The position numbers and the translations under genes are program-made. The notes under the pieces are model-generated. The model made no database searches. It was not told the DNA's origin and was given only the letters and a program-made list of their open reading frames with translations. From Roseibium marinum (lineage in GTDB: Bacteria > Pseudomonadota > Alphaproteobacteria > Rhizobiales > Stappiaceae), in assembly GCF_002906165.1 (NCBI RefSeq), contig NZ_PPCN01000020.1:1-64000 (forward strand): 64,000 bases of DNA, in the 5' to 3' direction. Positions 17,065-25,780 of this stretch are shown here, one piece after another; the first letter of the stretch is position 1, and every line of letters starts with the position of its first letter.

Positions 17065-18045
17065 ATGAAAGTATTGAAGTCTTTGGCGGCAACCCTGTTG
17101 GCCACAGCGGCCTTCACGACCGCCGCGGTTGCCTGCGAAGTGACGCTCAAGTCGTCCGACACCCATCCGGACGGCTACCCGACGGTCGAGGCCGTGAAGG
17201 AAATGGGCAAGCTTCTTGAAGAGCGCACCGATGGCCGGATCTGCGTGGAAGTGTTCCATTCCGCCCAACTCGGTCAGGAAAAGGACACGATCGAGCAGAC
17301 CAAGTTCGGCGTCATCGACCTGAACCGCGTATCCATGGGTCCGTTCAACAATCTGGTCGAAGAGACCAAGGTTGTTTCGCTGCCCTATATCTTCAAGGGT
17401 GCGGACCACATGCACCGCGTCATGGACGGCCCGGTCGGCGATGAAATCCTGAAAGCCTTCGAACCGCATGGTTATGTCGGACTGGCTTTCTATGATGGCG
17501 GCTCACGCAGCTTTTATAACAAGGTCAAACCGATTAAATCGATTGAAGATCTCAAGGGCATGAAAGTTCGCGTGATGCAGTCCGACATCTTCGTCGACAT
17601 GATGTCCGCTCTCGGCGCCAACGCGACGCCGATGCCTTACGGTGAGGTCTACTCCTCCATCCAGACCGGCGTCATCGACGGTGCGGAAAACAACTGGCCG
17701 TCCTACGAGTCCTCCGGACATTACGAAGTCGCTGGCTACTACACCCTGGACGAGCACCTGATCGTTCCGGAAGTCCTGGTCATGTCCAAGAAGTCCTGGG
17801 ACAAACTGTCCGCGGAAGATCAGGCGGCGGTCCGTCAGGCAGCCAAGGACTCCGTCCCGGTCATGCGTGCAATGTGGCAGGCCCGCGAAAAGGCCTCGGA
17901 AGAAAAAGTCCGGGCGTCCGGTGTCGAGGTCATCACCGAAATCGACAAGGAACCTTTCATGGCCGCTATGGACAGCGTCTATGAAAAACATGTCACTTCG
18001 GACAATCTGAAGGACCTGGTTGCCCGCATCCGCGCAACCGACTAA
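17065..18045 (+). CDS. dctP: TRAP transporter substrate-binding protein (probable uronate)
   Basis: This 326-residue DctP-family periplasmic protein has a signal peptide (MKVLKSLAATLLATAAFTTAAVA) and the conserved SSDTHPDGYP and VRVMQSDIFVDMMSALGANATPMPYGEVYSSIQTGVIDGAENN segments. The Arg in VRVMQ is the usual carboxylate-binding residue. A GGGAGG site stands before the ATG. Its location between uxaC and the uronate genes indicates that it binds glucuronate, galacturonate or their unsaturated derivatives. A perfect 12-bp hairpin follows it. Confidence 0.92.
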   Translation: MKVLKSLAATLLATAAFTTAAVACEVTLKSSDTHPDGYPTVEAVKEMGKLLEERTDGRICVEVFHSAQLGQEKDTIEQTKFGVIDLNRVSMGPFNNLVEETKVVSLPYIFKGADHMHRVMDGPVGDEILKAFEPHGYVGLAFYDGGSRSFYNKVKPIKSIEDLKGMKVRVMQSDIFVDMMSALGANATPMPYGEVYSSIQTGVIDGAENNWPSYESSGHYEVAGYYTLDEHLIVPEVLVMSKKSWDKLSAEDQAAVRQAAKDSVPVMRAMWQAREKASEEKVRASGVEVITEIDKEPFMAAMDSVYEKHVTSDNLKDLVARIRATD

Positions 18046-18054
18046 CCACACACA

Positions 18055-18082
18055 GACCTGCGGCCGCTCCCGGCCGCAGGTC
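18055..18082 (+). terminator. Perfect 12-bp hairpin after dctP
   Basis: Arms GACCTGCGGCCG and CGGCCGCAGGTC (18055-18066 and 18071-18082) enclose the loop CTCC in the 56-base gap between dctP and dctQ. There is no U-run. It probably stabilises the binding-protein mRNA or attenuates the downstream membrane genes. Confidence 0.7.
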
Positions 18083-18101
18083 CGCCCTTCAGGACATCGA
18101 C

Positions 18102-18626
18102 GTGCAAACTCATCTGACATTCGCCGCGCAGGTCTTGCGCCTCGTCTCGACGGCTGCCCTGTGGCTGGCGGGAGCAGGTCTCATTCTGATGACCGTCTTT
18201 ATCACCGCCCAGGTCTTCATGCGCTATGTCATGAACGACAGCATTGTGTGGAGCGAACCGGCCGCGGTCATCCTGATGGGCTGGTTCATTTTCCTGGGCG
18301 CCGCCGTCGGCATCAGGGAGGGGTATCATCTCAGCTTCGATGTCCTGCTGTATTTTGTGCCGCAGCAAACCAAGCTGGTGCTTTTCAGCATCTCCGACGC
18401 GGTCGTCGCCGCCTTCGGGCTCGGAATGGCCTGGTACGGCGCCAAACTGGCCCTGTCGGCCTGGGACGTCGTGCTGCCGTCGCTCGGAATTTCCGGGGCG
18501 ATCGATTTCCTGCCGCTCGTCGGCGGCGGCTGCCTTGTTTTCCTTTTTTCAATCGAACGGCTTTTCCGCCGCGCGGCCGGTCTTCCGACGGCCCGCTTCG
18601 GCGACGATCCTGTGGAAGAGATCTGA
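18102..18626 (+). CDS. dctQ: TRAP transporter small membrane subunit
   Basis: This 174-residue DctQ-type protein has four predicted membrane helices and the conserved NDSIVWSEPAAVILMGWFIFLGAA segment. It starts with GTG (GTGCAAACT at 18102). It pairs with the large subunit encoded one base downstream, and ends in a hydrophilic tail before the TGA at 18626. Confidence 0.9.
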   Translation: MQTHLTFAAQVLRLVSTAALWLAGAGLILMTVFITAQVFMRYVMNDSIVWSEPAAVILMGWFIFLGAAVGIREGYHLSFDVLLYFVPQQTKLVLFSISDAVVAAFGLGMAWYGAKLALSAWDVVLPSLGISGAIDFLPLVGGGCLVFLFSIERLFRRAAGLPTARFGDDPVEEI

Positions 18627-18627
18627 T

Positions 18628-19908
18628 ATGGAACCGGTTATCCTCTTCGGCACATTCGTCGTTCTGCTTCTCATCGGCACACCGGTGGCGTTCTGCCTCG
18701 GCGCGGCGTCCCTTGCGACTGTCCTCTATATGGACCTGCCGCCCGTCATCGTGTTCCAACGGCTGAATTCAGGCGTCTCCGTCTTCGCGCTGATGGCGAT
18801 CCCTTTCTTCATCTTCGCCGGCGAACTCATGGTGCGCGGCGACATCGCCCGGCGGCTCGTCGCCCTCGCGGGAGCGGTCGTGGGCCATATGCGCGGCGGC
18901 CTCGGCCAGGTGAATATCGCCGCCTCGGTTCTTTTCGGCGGCATCTCGGGCTCCGCCGCGGCGGATGCGACCGCCATCGGCGGCCTGATGATCCCGCAGA
19001 TGAAGGAAAAGGGCTATTCGGTCCAATATGGCGTGAACGTCACCGTGATGTCCTCGATCATCGCGCTGATGCTGCCGCCCTCGCACAACATGATCATCTA
19101 TTCGATCTCCGCCGGCGGACGGCTTTCGATCGCCGATCTCTTCACCGCCGGCATCTTCCCCGGCCTGCTGCTCGCCCTATCCCTGATGGTGACCGCCTGG
19201 TTCGTGGCCAGAAAGGCCGGATATCCGACCGAGTCCTTCCCCGGCTGGTCCGCCCTCGGCGCGCTGTTCCTCAATGCCGTTCCGGGCCTGCTGCTGATCG
19301 CCATCATTTTCGGCGGCGTCCGCTCCGGCGTCTTCACCGCGTCGGAAAGCTCGTGCATCGCGGCCGTCTATGCGCTTCTGGTCACGACGCTCGCCTACCG
19401 CACCATGCACTGGGCCGAATTCGTCGGTGCGACGAAGGCGGCCGTCAGAACCACGGCCATGGTGCTGCTCGTCATCGGATCGGCGGCCTCCTTCGGCTGG
19501 CTTCTGGCATTCCTGCACATTCCCGCTGAGCTGGTGGCGTTCATGAAGAACGTCTCGCAGAACCCGCTGGTCATCCTCCTTATGATCAACATTGTGCTGC
19601 TGTTCCTCGGAACCTTCATGGACATGTCGCCGCTGATCGTGATCACCACGCCGATCTTCCTGCCCGTCGCGACGGCCTTCGGCGTCGATCCGGTACATTT
19701 CGGCGTCATTCTGGTTCTCAATCTGGGGATCGGACTGTGCACACCGCCGGTGGGAACGGTGCTGTTCGTCGGCTGCGCGGTCGGCAGGATCTCGGTATGG
19801 GACGCGGTCCGGACCATCTGGCCCTTTTACGGGGCCGCCATCTTCACCCTTTTGCTTGTCACCTATATACCGGCACTGTCGCTCTGGCTGCCGTCCCTGT
19901 TCCACTGA
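18628..19908 (+). CDS. dctM: TRAP transporter large membrane subunit
   Basis: This 426-residue DctM-type permease has about twelve hydrophobic segments. Family motifs include GGISGSAAADATAIGGLMIP and MLPPSHNMIIYS, and the C-terminal half has LNLGIGLCTPPVGTVLF. The ATG at 18628 comes one base after the dctQ stop; the upstream open frame is an antiphase reading of dctQ. It completes the uronate TRAP transporter, driven by a sodium gradient in known members. Confidence 0.93.
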   Translation: MEPVILFGTFVVLLLIGTPVAFCLGAASLATVLYMDLPPVIVFQRLNSGVSVFALMAIPFFIFAGELMVRGDIARRLVALAGAVVGHMRGGLGQVNIAASVLFGGISGSAAADATAIGGLMIPQMKEKGYSVQYGVNVTVMSSIIALMLPPSHNMIIYSISAGGRLSIADLFTAGIFPGLLLALSLMVTAWFVARKAGYPTESFPGWSALGALFLNAVPGLLLIAIIFGGVRSGVFTASESSCIAAVYALLVTTLAYRTMHWAEFVGATKAAVRTTAMVLLVIGSAASFGWLLAFLHIPAELVAFMKNVSQNPLVILLMINIVLLFLGTFMDMSPLIVITTPIFLPVATAFGVDPVHFGVILVLNLGIGLCTPPVGTVLFVGCAVGRISVWDAVRTIWPFYGAAIFTLLLVTYIPALSLWLPSLFH

Positions 19909-19915
19909 GGCTGAA

Positions 19916-20236
19916 ATGAAGTTCGTAAAAACCTTTCCCGAAGTCGCCGCCGACCCGGGCATTCGACGCCAGGTCCTGTCCGACAGCGCCGAGCTGATGG
20001 TGGTCGCCTTCCGGTTCCAGGAAACCGGCGCGGAAGGCAAGCTCCACAATCACCCGCATACACAATCCACTTACGTTGAAAGCGGCAAGTTCCGTTTCAG
20101 CATCGACGGGCAGGAATTCGAGGTCGGCCCCGGGGACAGTTTCGTCATTCCCTCCAGAGCCATGCATGGCTGCGTCTGCGTCGAACCGGGCACGCTGATC
20201 GACACCTTCACACCCCGTCGCGACGACTTTCTTTAA
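19916..20236 (+). CDS. kdgF: Cupin protein KdgF-like
   Basis: This 106-residue single cupin (MKFVKTFPEVAADPG; HNHPHTQSTYVESGKFRF) has the HxH...E metal-binding pattern and the second cupin box PSRAMHGCVC. KdgF proteins convert 4,5-unsaturated uronates into the linear keto form used by KduI. It starts eight bases after dctM and precedes kduI. Length and motifs fit KdgF well; a generic cupin is the alternative. Confidence 0.82.
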   Translation: MKFVKTFPEVAADPGIRRQVLSDSAELMVVAFRFQETGAEGKLHNHPHTQSTYVESGKFRFSIDGQEFEVGPGDSFVIPSRAMHGCVCVEPGTLIDTFTPRRDDFL

Positions 20237-20264
20237 GACCGCCCCACACCCGAGGACTTTTGCC

Positions 20265-21089
20265 ATGACCAATGTAGAAACCCGATACGCGATCGACCCG
20301 GAAACCGCCAGAAAGCTGGACACGCAGGGTCTGCGCGATCACTTCCATGCCTCCGGCCTGTTTGTCGAGGGCGAAATCAATCTGGTCTACACCCATTACG
20401 ACCGTTTGATCCTGGGCGGCGCGGTTCCAGGTTCGGGCGAACTGGTGCTGGACCACGTCCATGAAGCCGGCACCCCGTCCCTGCTCGACCGCCGCGAGCT
20501 CGGCATTCTGAATATCGGCGATGCGGGAACCGTCAAGGCCGGCGGACAGAGCTATGACGTCGGCCGCGGCGACGTGCTCTATATCGGCATGGGTTCCGGA
20601 CCGGTCTCCTTTTCCGGCCCCGGCCGGTTCTACATCCTGTCCGCCCCCGCGCACCGGACCTGCCCGACCAGACTGATCACCGTGAAGGACGCGCGCCGGG
20701 TCGAACTCGGCTCAGCCGAAACCTCCAACGAACGCGTCATCCTGCAGTTCCTGCATCCGGAAGTCGCCGAAAGCTGCCAGCTTCTGATGGGCTACACTCA
20801 GTTCGCGACCGGGTCGGTCTGGAACACCATGCCCGCCCATCTGCACGACCGCCGCATGGAAGCCTATCTCTATTTCGAGCTGGGCCCGGAGCAGCGCGTG
20901 TTCCATTTCATGGGCAAGCCCGAGGAAACCCGCCATCTTGTCATGGCCAATGAGGAAGCGGTCGTCTCCCCGCCCTGGTCCATCCATTGCGGGGCGGGCA
21001 CCGGCGCCTACACCTTCTGCTGGGCGATGGCCGGTGACAATGTCGACTTCACCGACATGGACATGGTTGCGATGGGAGACCTGCGGTGA
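20265..21089 (+). CDS. kduI: 5-keto-4-deoxyuronate isomerase
   Basis: This 274-residue KduI-family enzyme has the hallmark HASGLFVEGEINLVYTHYDR start. A late metal site follows (MPAHLHDRRMEAYLYFEL; SPPWSIHCGAGT). It isomerises 5-keto-4-deoxyuronate to 2,5-diketo-3-deoxygluconate. It is followed by kduD with a four-base overlap (ATGA-type), so the two are translationally coupled. Confidence 0.95.
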   Translation: MTNVETRYAIDPETARKLDTQGLRDHFHASGLFVEGEINLVYTHYDRLILGGAVPGSGELVLDHVHEAGTPSLLDRRELGILNIGDAGTVKAGGQSYDVGRGDVLYIGMGSGPVSFSGPGRFYILSAPAHRTCPTRLITVKDARRVELGSAETSNERVILQFLHPEVAESCQLLMGYTQFATGSVWNTMPAHLHDRRMEAYLYFELGPEQRVFHFMGKPEETRHLVMANEEAVVSPPWSIHCGAGTGAYTFCWAMAGDNVDFTDMDMVAMGDLR

Positions 21090-21814
21090 ATTCCTTTTCT
21101 CTCGAAGGCAGACGCGCCCTGGTAACCGGCGCCAATACGGGCATCGGCCAGGCGATTGCCATCGCCATGGGCGCGGCTGGCGCGGAGGTGCTGTGCGCCG
21201 CCCGCCGCGACTGCGATGAAACCCTCTCGAAGATCGAAAAGGGACGCCACGTGGCGGTCGATTTCGCCGACCCCATGGCGGCCGTTCCGCTCTTTGAAAA
21301 CGAGACGATCGACATTCTTGTCAACAATGCCGGGATTATCCGGCGCGCGGATTCCATCGACTTCTCCGAGGCCGACTGGGACGACGTCATCGATGTGAAC
21401 CTGAAAGCGGTCTTCTTCACCTGCCAGGCCTTTGGCAGGGCAGCTCTTGCGGCGGGACGGTCCGGGGCAATCGTGAACATCGCCTCGCTGCTGTCCTTCC
21501 AGGGCGGCATCCGGGTGCCGTCCTACACCGCTTCCAAGCATGGCGTTGCCGGCATCACAAAGCTGCTGGCCAATGAGTGGGCCGCCAAGGGCATCAACGT
21601 CAACGCCATCGCACCGGGTTATATCGCCACCAACAACACCGAAGCCCTGCGCAACGATCCGGACCGTAACCGGCAGATCCTGGAGCGGATTCCGGCCGGA
21701 CGCTGGGGGGAGGCCAGCGACATCGGCGAAGCCGCCGTGTTCCTCGCCTCGCCCGCGGCGAAATACGTCCACGGAACCGTTCTGAGTGTCGATGGAGGCT
21801 GGCTTGCGCGTTAG
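21086..21814 (+). CDS. kduD: 2-keto-3-deoxygluconate dehydrogenase
   Basis: This 242-residue SDR enzyme has the cofactor loop GANTGIGQAIA near residue 12, NNAG near residue 82, and the YTASK catalytic motif near residue 150. KduD reduces 2,5-diketo-3-deoxygluconate to 2-keto-3-deoxygluconate with NADH. It starts with GTG inside the last codons of kduI. Its 3' end overlaps uxuB. Confidence 0.92.
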   Translation: MNSFSLEGRRALVTGANTGIGQAIAIAMGAAGAEVLCAARRDCDETLSKIEKGRHVAVDFADPMAAVPLFENETIDILVNNAGIIRRADSIDFSEADWDDVIDVNLKAVFFTCQAFGRAALAAGRSGAIVNIASLLSFQGGIRVPSYTASKHGVAGITKLLANEWAAKGINVNAIAPGYIATNNTEALRNDPDRNRQILERIPAGRWGEASDIGEAAVFLASPAAKYVHGTVLSVDGGWLAR

Positions 21815-23234
21815 CCGGCAGAAGGGACCTGCGCCGAAGGCAGGTATCGTTCACCTGGGTCTGGGAGCATTCTTCCGGACCTTCGGTGCCGTCTACATCG
21901 AAGAAGCCATGGAAAAGTCCGGCGGCGACTGGGGCATCATCGGCGTCAGCCTGCAAAGCCCGACGACGCGCGATCTGCTCGCGCCCCAGGATTTCGTCTA
22001 TACGGCCCAGGAACTGGGACCCGGCGGCTCCCGTCTTCACCAGGTCGAGATCCTCCGCGACGTCCTCGTCGCACCCGAGTCGCCCGAGGCCCTTCTGGCT
22101 GCGATGGCCGATCCCGCTATCCGGATCGTTACGCTGACGGTGACCGAAAAGGGCTATTGCCATGACCCCGCGTCCGGCAGCCTCAACTTCAAGCATCCCG
22201 GCATCCAGCACGACCTGACCAGCGAACTGCCGACGACCGCGCCGGGGTACCTTGTCAGGGCGTTGCAGAGACGCAAGGCAGCCGGCCTGCCGCCTTTCAC
22301 GGTTCTGACCTGCGACAATCTTCCCGACAACGGCCGCCTGGTGAAGGGCATCGTCCTGGAACTGGCCCGGAAAATCGACCCCGGCCTGGCGGACTGGCTT
22401 CAGGCGGAAGGCCGTTTTCCCGCCACCATGGTCGACCGGATCGTACCGGCGACAAAGCCGGAGGACGTCGAGGCGCTGGCGGCCAGGACAGGACGTCTCG
22501 ATGCCGCGCCCGTGATGCACGAGCCCTTCAGGCAGTGGGTGGTGGAGGACGATTTCGTGCCCGCCTACGGCAAGGATGCACGGCCGGACCTCGGCGCCGT
22601 CGGTGTCGAGCTGGTCGGTAATGTGACCGCCTATGAGAACATGAAGCTCAGGATGCTCAACGGCACCCATTCCTCGCTCGCCTATCTCGGCTATCTGGCC
22701 GGGCACGAGACCATCGCCGAAACGATCGCCGATCCCGTCCTCGCCGGCTATGTCAAACGGCTCTGGAGAGAAGAGATCATTCCTTCCTTCAGCGCTCCAC
22801 CCGGCATCGATATCGCCGGCTATGCCGACGCCCTGTTCGACCGCTACTCAAATCCCGGCATTCAGCACCGCACCTGGCAGATCGCCATGGATGGCAGCCA
22901 GAAGCTGCCACAGCGGATCCTGGGAACGCTGCGCGACAACCTTGCCGGTGACCGCGCCTGCCCCGGCCTTCTGACCGCTGTCGCCGCCTGGATGATCTAT
23001 GTGGGTGGAACCGATCTCAAGGGCGAGCCCATCGATGTGCGCGATCCGCTCTCCGACCGGCTCAAGGCCCTTTCCGACGGCGCGTCCGATGCGCAAGGCA
23101 AGGTCGCCGCGCTTCTGGGCGTGCGTGACATTTTCGATGCCGCTCTGGCGGACGCCATCCAACCGGAAGTCACCACCGCTTATGAGCGGCTGGTATCCGG
23201 CGGCGTTCATCGAACTCTTGAGGCACTCGCATGA
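21804..23234 (+). CDS. uxuB: D-fructuronate reductase / mannitol dehydrogenase family
   Basis: This enzyme of about 476 residues belongs to the mannitol dehydrogenase family. It has the N-terminal GIVHLGLGAFFRTFGAVYIEEAM nucleotide-binding segment and the KLRMLNGTHSSLAYLGYL active-site stretch. It reduces D-fructuronate to D-mannonate. Three in-frame starts exist: GTG at 21786, ATG at 21792 and TTG at 21804. The TTG has a GGAGG five bases upstream and gives the usual N-terminus, so I chose it. It overlaps kduD by 11 bases, and uxuA overlaps its end by four. Confidence 0.9.
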   Translation: MRVSRQKGPAPKAGIVHLGLGAFFRTFGAVYIEEAMEKSGGDWGIIGVSLQSPTTRDLLAPQDFVYTAQELGPGGSRLHQVEILRDVLVAPESPEALLAAMADPAIRIVTLTVTEKGYCHDPASGSLNFKHPGIQHDLTSELPTTAPGYLVRALQRRKAAGLPPFTVLTCDNLPDNGRLVKGIVLELARKIDPGLADWLQAEGRFPATMVDRIVPATKPEDVEALAARTGRLDAAPVMHEPFRQWVVEDDFVPAYGKDARPDLGAVGVELVGNVTAYENMKLRMLNGTHSSLAYLGYLAGHETIAETIADPVLAGYVKRLWREEIIPSFSAPPGIDIAGYADALFDRYSNPGIQHRTWQIAMDGSQKLPQRILGTLRDNLAGDRACPGLLTAVAAWMIYVGGTDLKGEPIDVRDPLSDRLKALSDGASDAQGKVAALLGVRDIFDAALADAIQPEVTTAYERLVSGGVHRTLEALA

Positions 23235-24415
23235 TTGAAGGTTGGCGCTGGTATGGCGCTCTGGACCGTATTTCCCTGTCCGAGATCGCACAGACAGGAG
23301 CGTCCAGCATTGTCACCGCCCTGCACGAAATTCCCTATGGCGAGGTCTGGCCGCGTGAAACGGTCGCCGCCCGCAAGGCGCAGATCCGCGAAGCGGGATT
23401 CGACTGGACGGTGGTGGAAAGCCTGCCGATACACGAGGCGATCAAGCGCGGTGCGGGCGATCTGACGCAGCTTTTCGCCAACTACCGGCAGTCCATGGCC
23501 AATCTTGCCGCCGAGGGCATCCGGGTGATTTGCTACAATTTCATGCCGCTCCTGGACTGGACCCGCACCGATCTCACCGCGCCGGTTAGGCGCGGCGGCT
23601 CCTGTCTGAGGTTCTCGGTCGAGAAAATGGCCGCGTTCGAACTCTTCATGATCGAGCGGCCGCGCGCGGACCGGGACTATACGGCCGATAACATCGCCGC
23701 CGCGAAACGCTGGTACGACAGTGCCAAACCTGAAGATCTCGAAATTCTCGTTACGGCGATCATGGCCGGACTTCCGGGTGCCTATGACCGTTACGACGTC
23801 CAGGGACTGCGCCAGGCCCTGGCGCCCTATGCCGGCCTTGACCGCGACGCCCTGCGCGCGAATTTCAAACGGTTTCTCGATGAAGTCATTCCGGCGGCCG
23901 AAGACCTGGGATTGAGCTTTGCCGTTCATCCGGACGATCCGCCAAGGGACATCCTCGGACTGCCCCGCATCGTCTCCAATGCCGCGGACATCGACTGGAT
24001 TCTGTCCGCGCGTGAGAGCCTGTCCAACGGACTGACGCTGTGTGCCGGCTCGCTCGGAGCCAATCCGGCAAACGATGTTCCGGCAATCGCGAAACAATTT
24101 GCCGGCAAAATCCATTTCGCGCATTTGCGTAACGTCGCGAAGGAACCGGACGGGTCCTTCGAGGAAGCCGCCCATCTTGAAGGCGATACCGACATGCCGG
24201 CACTGGTCGAGGTGCTGATGCGCGAGGAACGGCGCCGCAAGAACGAAAACCGGCCGGACAGCGACATCGTCTTCAGGCCCGACCATGGCCACGAATTGCT
24301 GACCGACGCGCAAAAGGGTGCCCATCCCGGCTATCCGCTTATCGGACGCATGCGCGGTCTCGCAGAACTGCGCGGCGTCATTGCCGGACTGAACCACACC
24401 GCGGTTCTGTCCTGA
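23231..24415 (+). CDS. uxuA: Mannonate dehydratase
   Basis: This 394-residue TIM-barrel UxuA dehydrates D-mannonate to 2-keto-3-deoxygluconate. Typical segments are WPRETVAARKAQI, VICYNFMPLLDWTRTDL, LSFAVHPDDPP, KIHFAHLRNVAKEPDGSF and DIVFRPDHGHELL, with the metal-binding His/Cys/Asp residues in place. It is the last gene of the uronate run and is followed by a strong hairpin shared with the convergent dioxygenase genes. Confidence 0.95.
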   Translation: MIEGWRWYGALDRISLSEIAQTGASSIVTALHEIPYGEVWPRETVAARKAQIREAGFDWTVVESLPIHEAIKRGAGDLTQLFANYRQSMANLAAEGIRVICYNFMPLLDWTRTDLTAPVRRGGSCLRFSVEKMAAFELFMIERPRADRDYTADNIAAAKRWYDSAKPEDLEILVTAIMAGLPGAYDRYDVQGLRQALAPYAGLDRDALRANFKRFLDEVIPAAEDLGLSFAVHPDDPPRDILGLPRIVSNAADIDWILSARESLSNGLTLCAGSLGANPANDVPAIAKQFAGKIHFAHLRNVAKEPDGSFEEAAHLEGDTDMPALVEVLMREERRRKNENRPDSDIVFRPDHGHELLTDAQKGAHPGYPLIGRMRGLAELRGVIAGLNHTAVLS

Positions 24416-24442
24416 GCCTTTGGGAGCCCCCTGCAAAAAGGC

Positions 24443-24466
24443 GAGTGCCGGGTGGGCCCGGCACTC
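24443..24466. terminator. Hairpin between convergent uxuA and ligA-like genes
   Basis: Perfect 10-bp arms GAGTGCCGGG and CCCGGCACTC enclose TGGG. It lies in the 58-base gap between two convergent genes and is likely a bidirectional terminator. A U-rich tract is lacking on the plus side, so efficiency is uncertain. Confidence 0.7.
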
Positions 24467-24473
24467 TGACGCG

Positions 24474-24845
24474 TCAGGTTTCTACGGTGGGGTAGTCCTT
24501 GCCGCGCCAATGCTGCAACTTGGCGGCCATTTCCTTCTGGAAGGACAGAGGGCCGCTCTTTTCCATGTAGGGTTCGTCGTAGATGCCGATGAAAATCGTC
24601 AGGTTGAGGAAGAAGTGCGCGCCCATTTCGAACAAAGCCACGTAGTCGTGATTGATCAGGGCCTCGCGCTCTTCCGGGGTGAAAGCATGAACCGACGAGG
24701 CTTCGACCTCGTTGTTCAGAAGCTTCGGTCCCATGGACTGTTCCCAGGTCGCCACCAGATTGCGCGGGTCGTCCGTGTAGCGTTTCAAGAGCTCCGGATC
24801 GCGGTCCACGGTGTAAAGGAACTTGTTGACGTAGTATTTGCTCAT
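24474..24845 (-). CDS. Extradiol dioxygenase alpha subunit (LigA-like)
   Basis: This 123-residue protein (MSKYYVNKFLYTVDRDPELL; FTPEEREALINHDYVALFEMGAHFFLNLTI) belongs to the LigA family, the small subunit of class III ring-cleavage dioxygenases such as protocatechuate 4,5-dioxygenase. It has no metal centre; it caps the active site of the beta subunit. It overlaps the beta subunit gene by four bases and is read after it. Confidence 0.85.
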   Translation of the reverse strand: MSKYYVNKFLYTVDRDPELLKRYTDDPRNLVATWEQSMGPKLLNNEVEASSVHAFTPEEREALINHDYVALFEMGAHFFLNLTIFIGIYDEPYMEKSGPLSFQKEMAAKLQHWRGKDYPTVET

Positions 24846-25702
24846 GCCGCCTGCTCCTTCGGGTACCAGGTGAAATAGGCTTCCATGGTGTGGAACAGAT
24901 CGAGATTGTCGACGTAGTCGGCGCCTTCGGGACCCGCGACTCCCAGCATCAGGATGAAGTTCAGGAAACCGTGGGTGGCATTGCCGCTCTGACCCATGCT
25001 CTCATGGGTGACGTTTTCCAGGATGGCGTCGATATCGCCGGCCCTCAGCCAGTCGATTGCCTGCCGGTCGAATTGCGGATCCGGACCGGTCTCCATGAAC
25101 TGGCGCGGACCGCCCAGTTCCAGGGAGAGGTGTCCCGTGCCGATTGCGGCAATCCGCTTGTCGGAGGGGTAATCGTCGATCGCCTTGCGGATCGCCCGGC
25201 CGAGATCGTAGAACCGTTTCGGGGTGTGAAGCGGCGGCGCGAAGATGTTCGTGTAGATCGGCACCACGGGCAGATCGGCATCCGGGCGCACGGTGATGAT
25301 CGGACAGATGATCGAGTGATCGATCTTCAACTCGTTGGAAAACGCGAAGTCGAAATTCTGATCCATGAGCGACTGATGCATGAAGCGCGACATGTCCTCG
25401 TCGCCGTCCAGCACATATTTCGGAATGCCGAATTCCCGTTCCTCGTTATAGAAGGTCGCATCGTAGCGCTCTGCCTTGCCGATCAGGAACTGGGGGCAGT
25501 TGTCGAGGAAAATCTGGTGGAAATGGTCCGATCCGACCATCACCAGTATGTCCGGCTTGGTCCGTTCCAGCGTTTCCCGATAAGCCTCGACCTTGCGTTT
25601 CCACTCCGGCGCCTCGGGCATCTGCTGCTCGGGCGGCATGGTGGTGGCTTTCAGATAGAACGGATGGTGTGTCGATGCCAGTGTGGCAACCAGTTGAGCC
25701 AA
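24842..25702 (-). CDS. Extradiol dioxygenase beta subunit (LigB-like)
   Basis: This protein of about 286 residues belongs to the LigB superfamily of Fe(II) class III extradiol dioxygenases. Segments ASTHHPFY near residue 10 and VMVGSDHFH near residue 55 carry the two iron-binding His positions of the family. The start is taken as TTG at 25702 because AAGGAG lies seven bases upstream and the next residues match LigB N-termini; a start at 25780 would add 26 unlike residues. With the alpha subunit it should open a catechol- or gallate-type ring. The substrate is not identifiable from sequence alone. Confidence 0.82.
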   Translation of the reverse strand: MAQLVATLASTHHPFYLKATTMPPEQQMPEAPEWKRKVEAYRETLERTKPDILVMVGSDHFHQIFLDNCPQFLIGKAERYDATFYNEEREFGIPKYVLDGDEDMSRFMHQSLMDQNFDFAFSNELKIDHSIICPIITVRPDADLPVVPIYTNIFAPPLHTPKRFYDLGRAIRKAIDDYPSDKRIAAIGTGHLSLELGGPRQFMETGPDPQFDRQAIDWLRAGDIDAILENVTHESMGQSGNATHGFLNFILMLGVAGPEGADYVDNLDLFHTMEAYFTWYPKEQAA

Positions 25703-25780
25703 TGTCTTACTCCTTCCCTTTTCGGCGCTGACGGCGCCAGAACAACGAGACGCGGCAATTGCGCTCCGCGCCGGTTTCAC

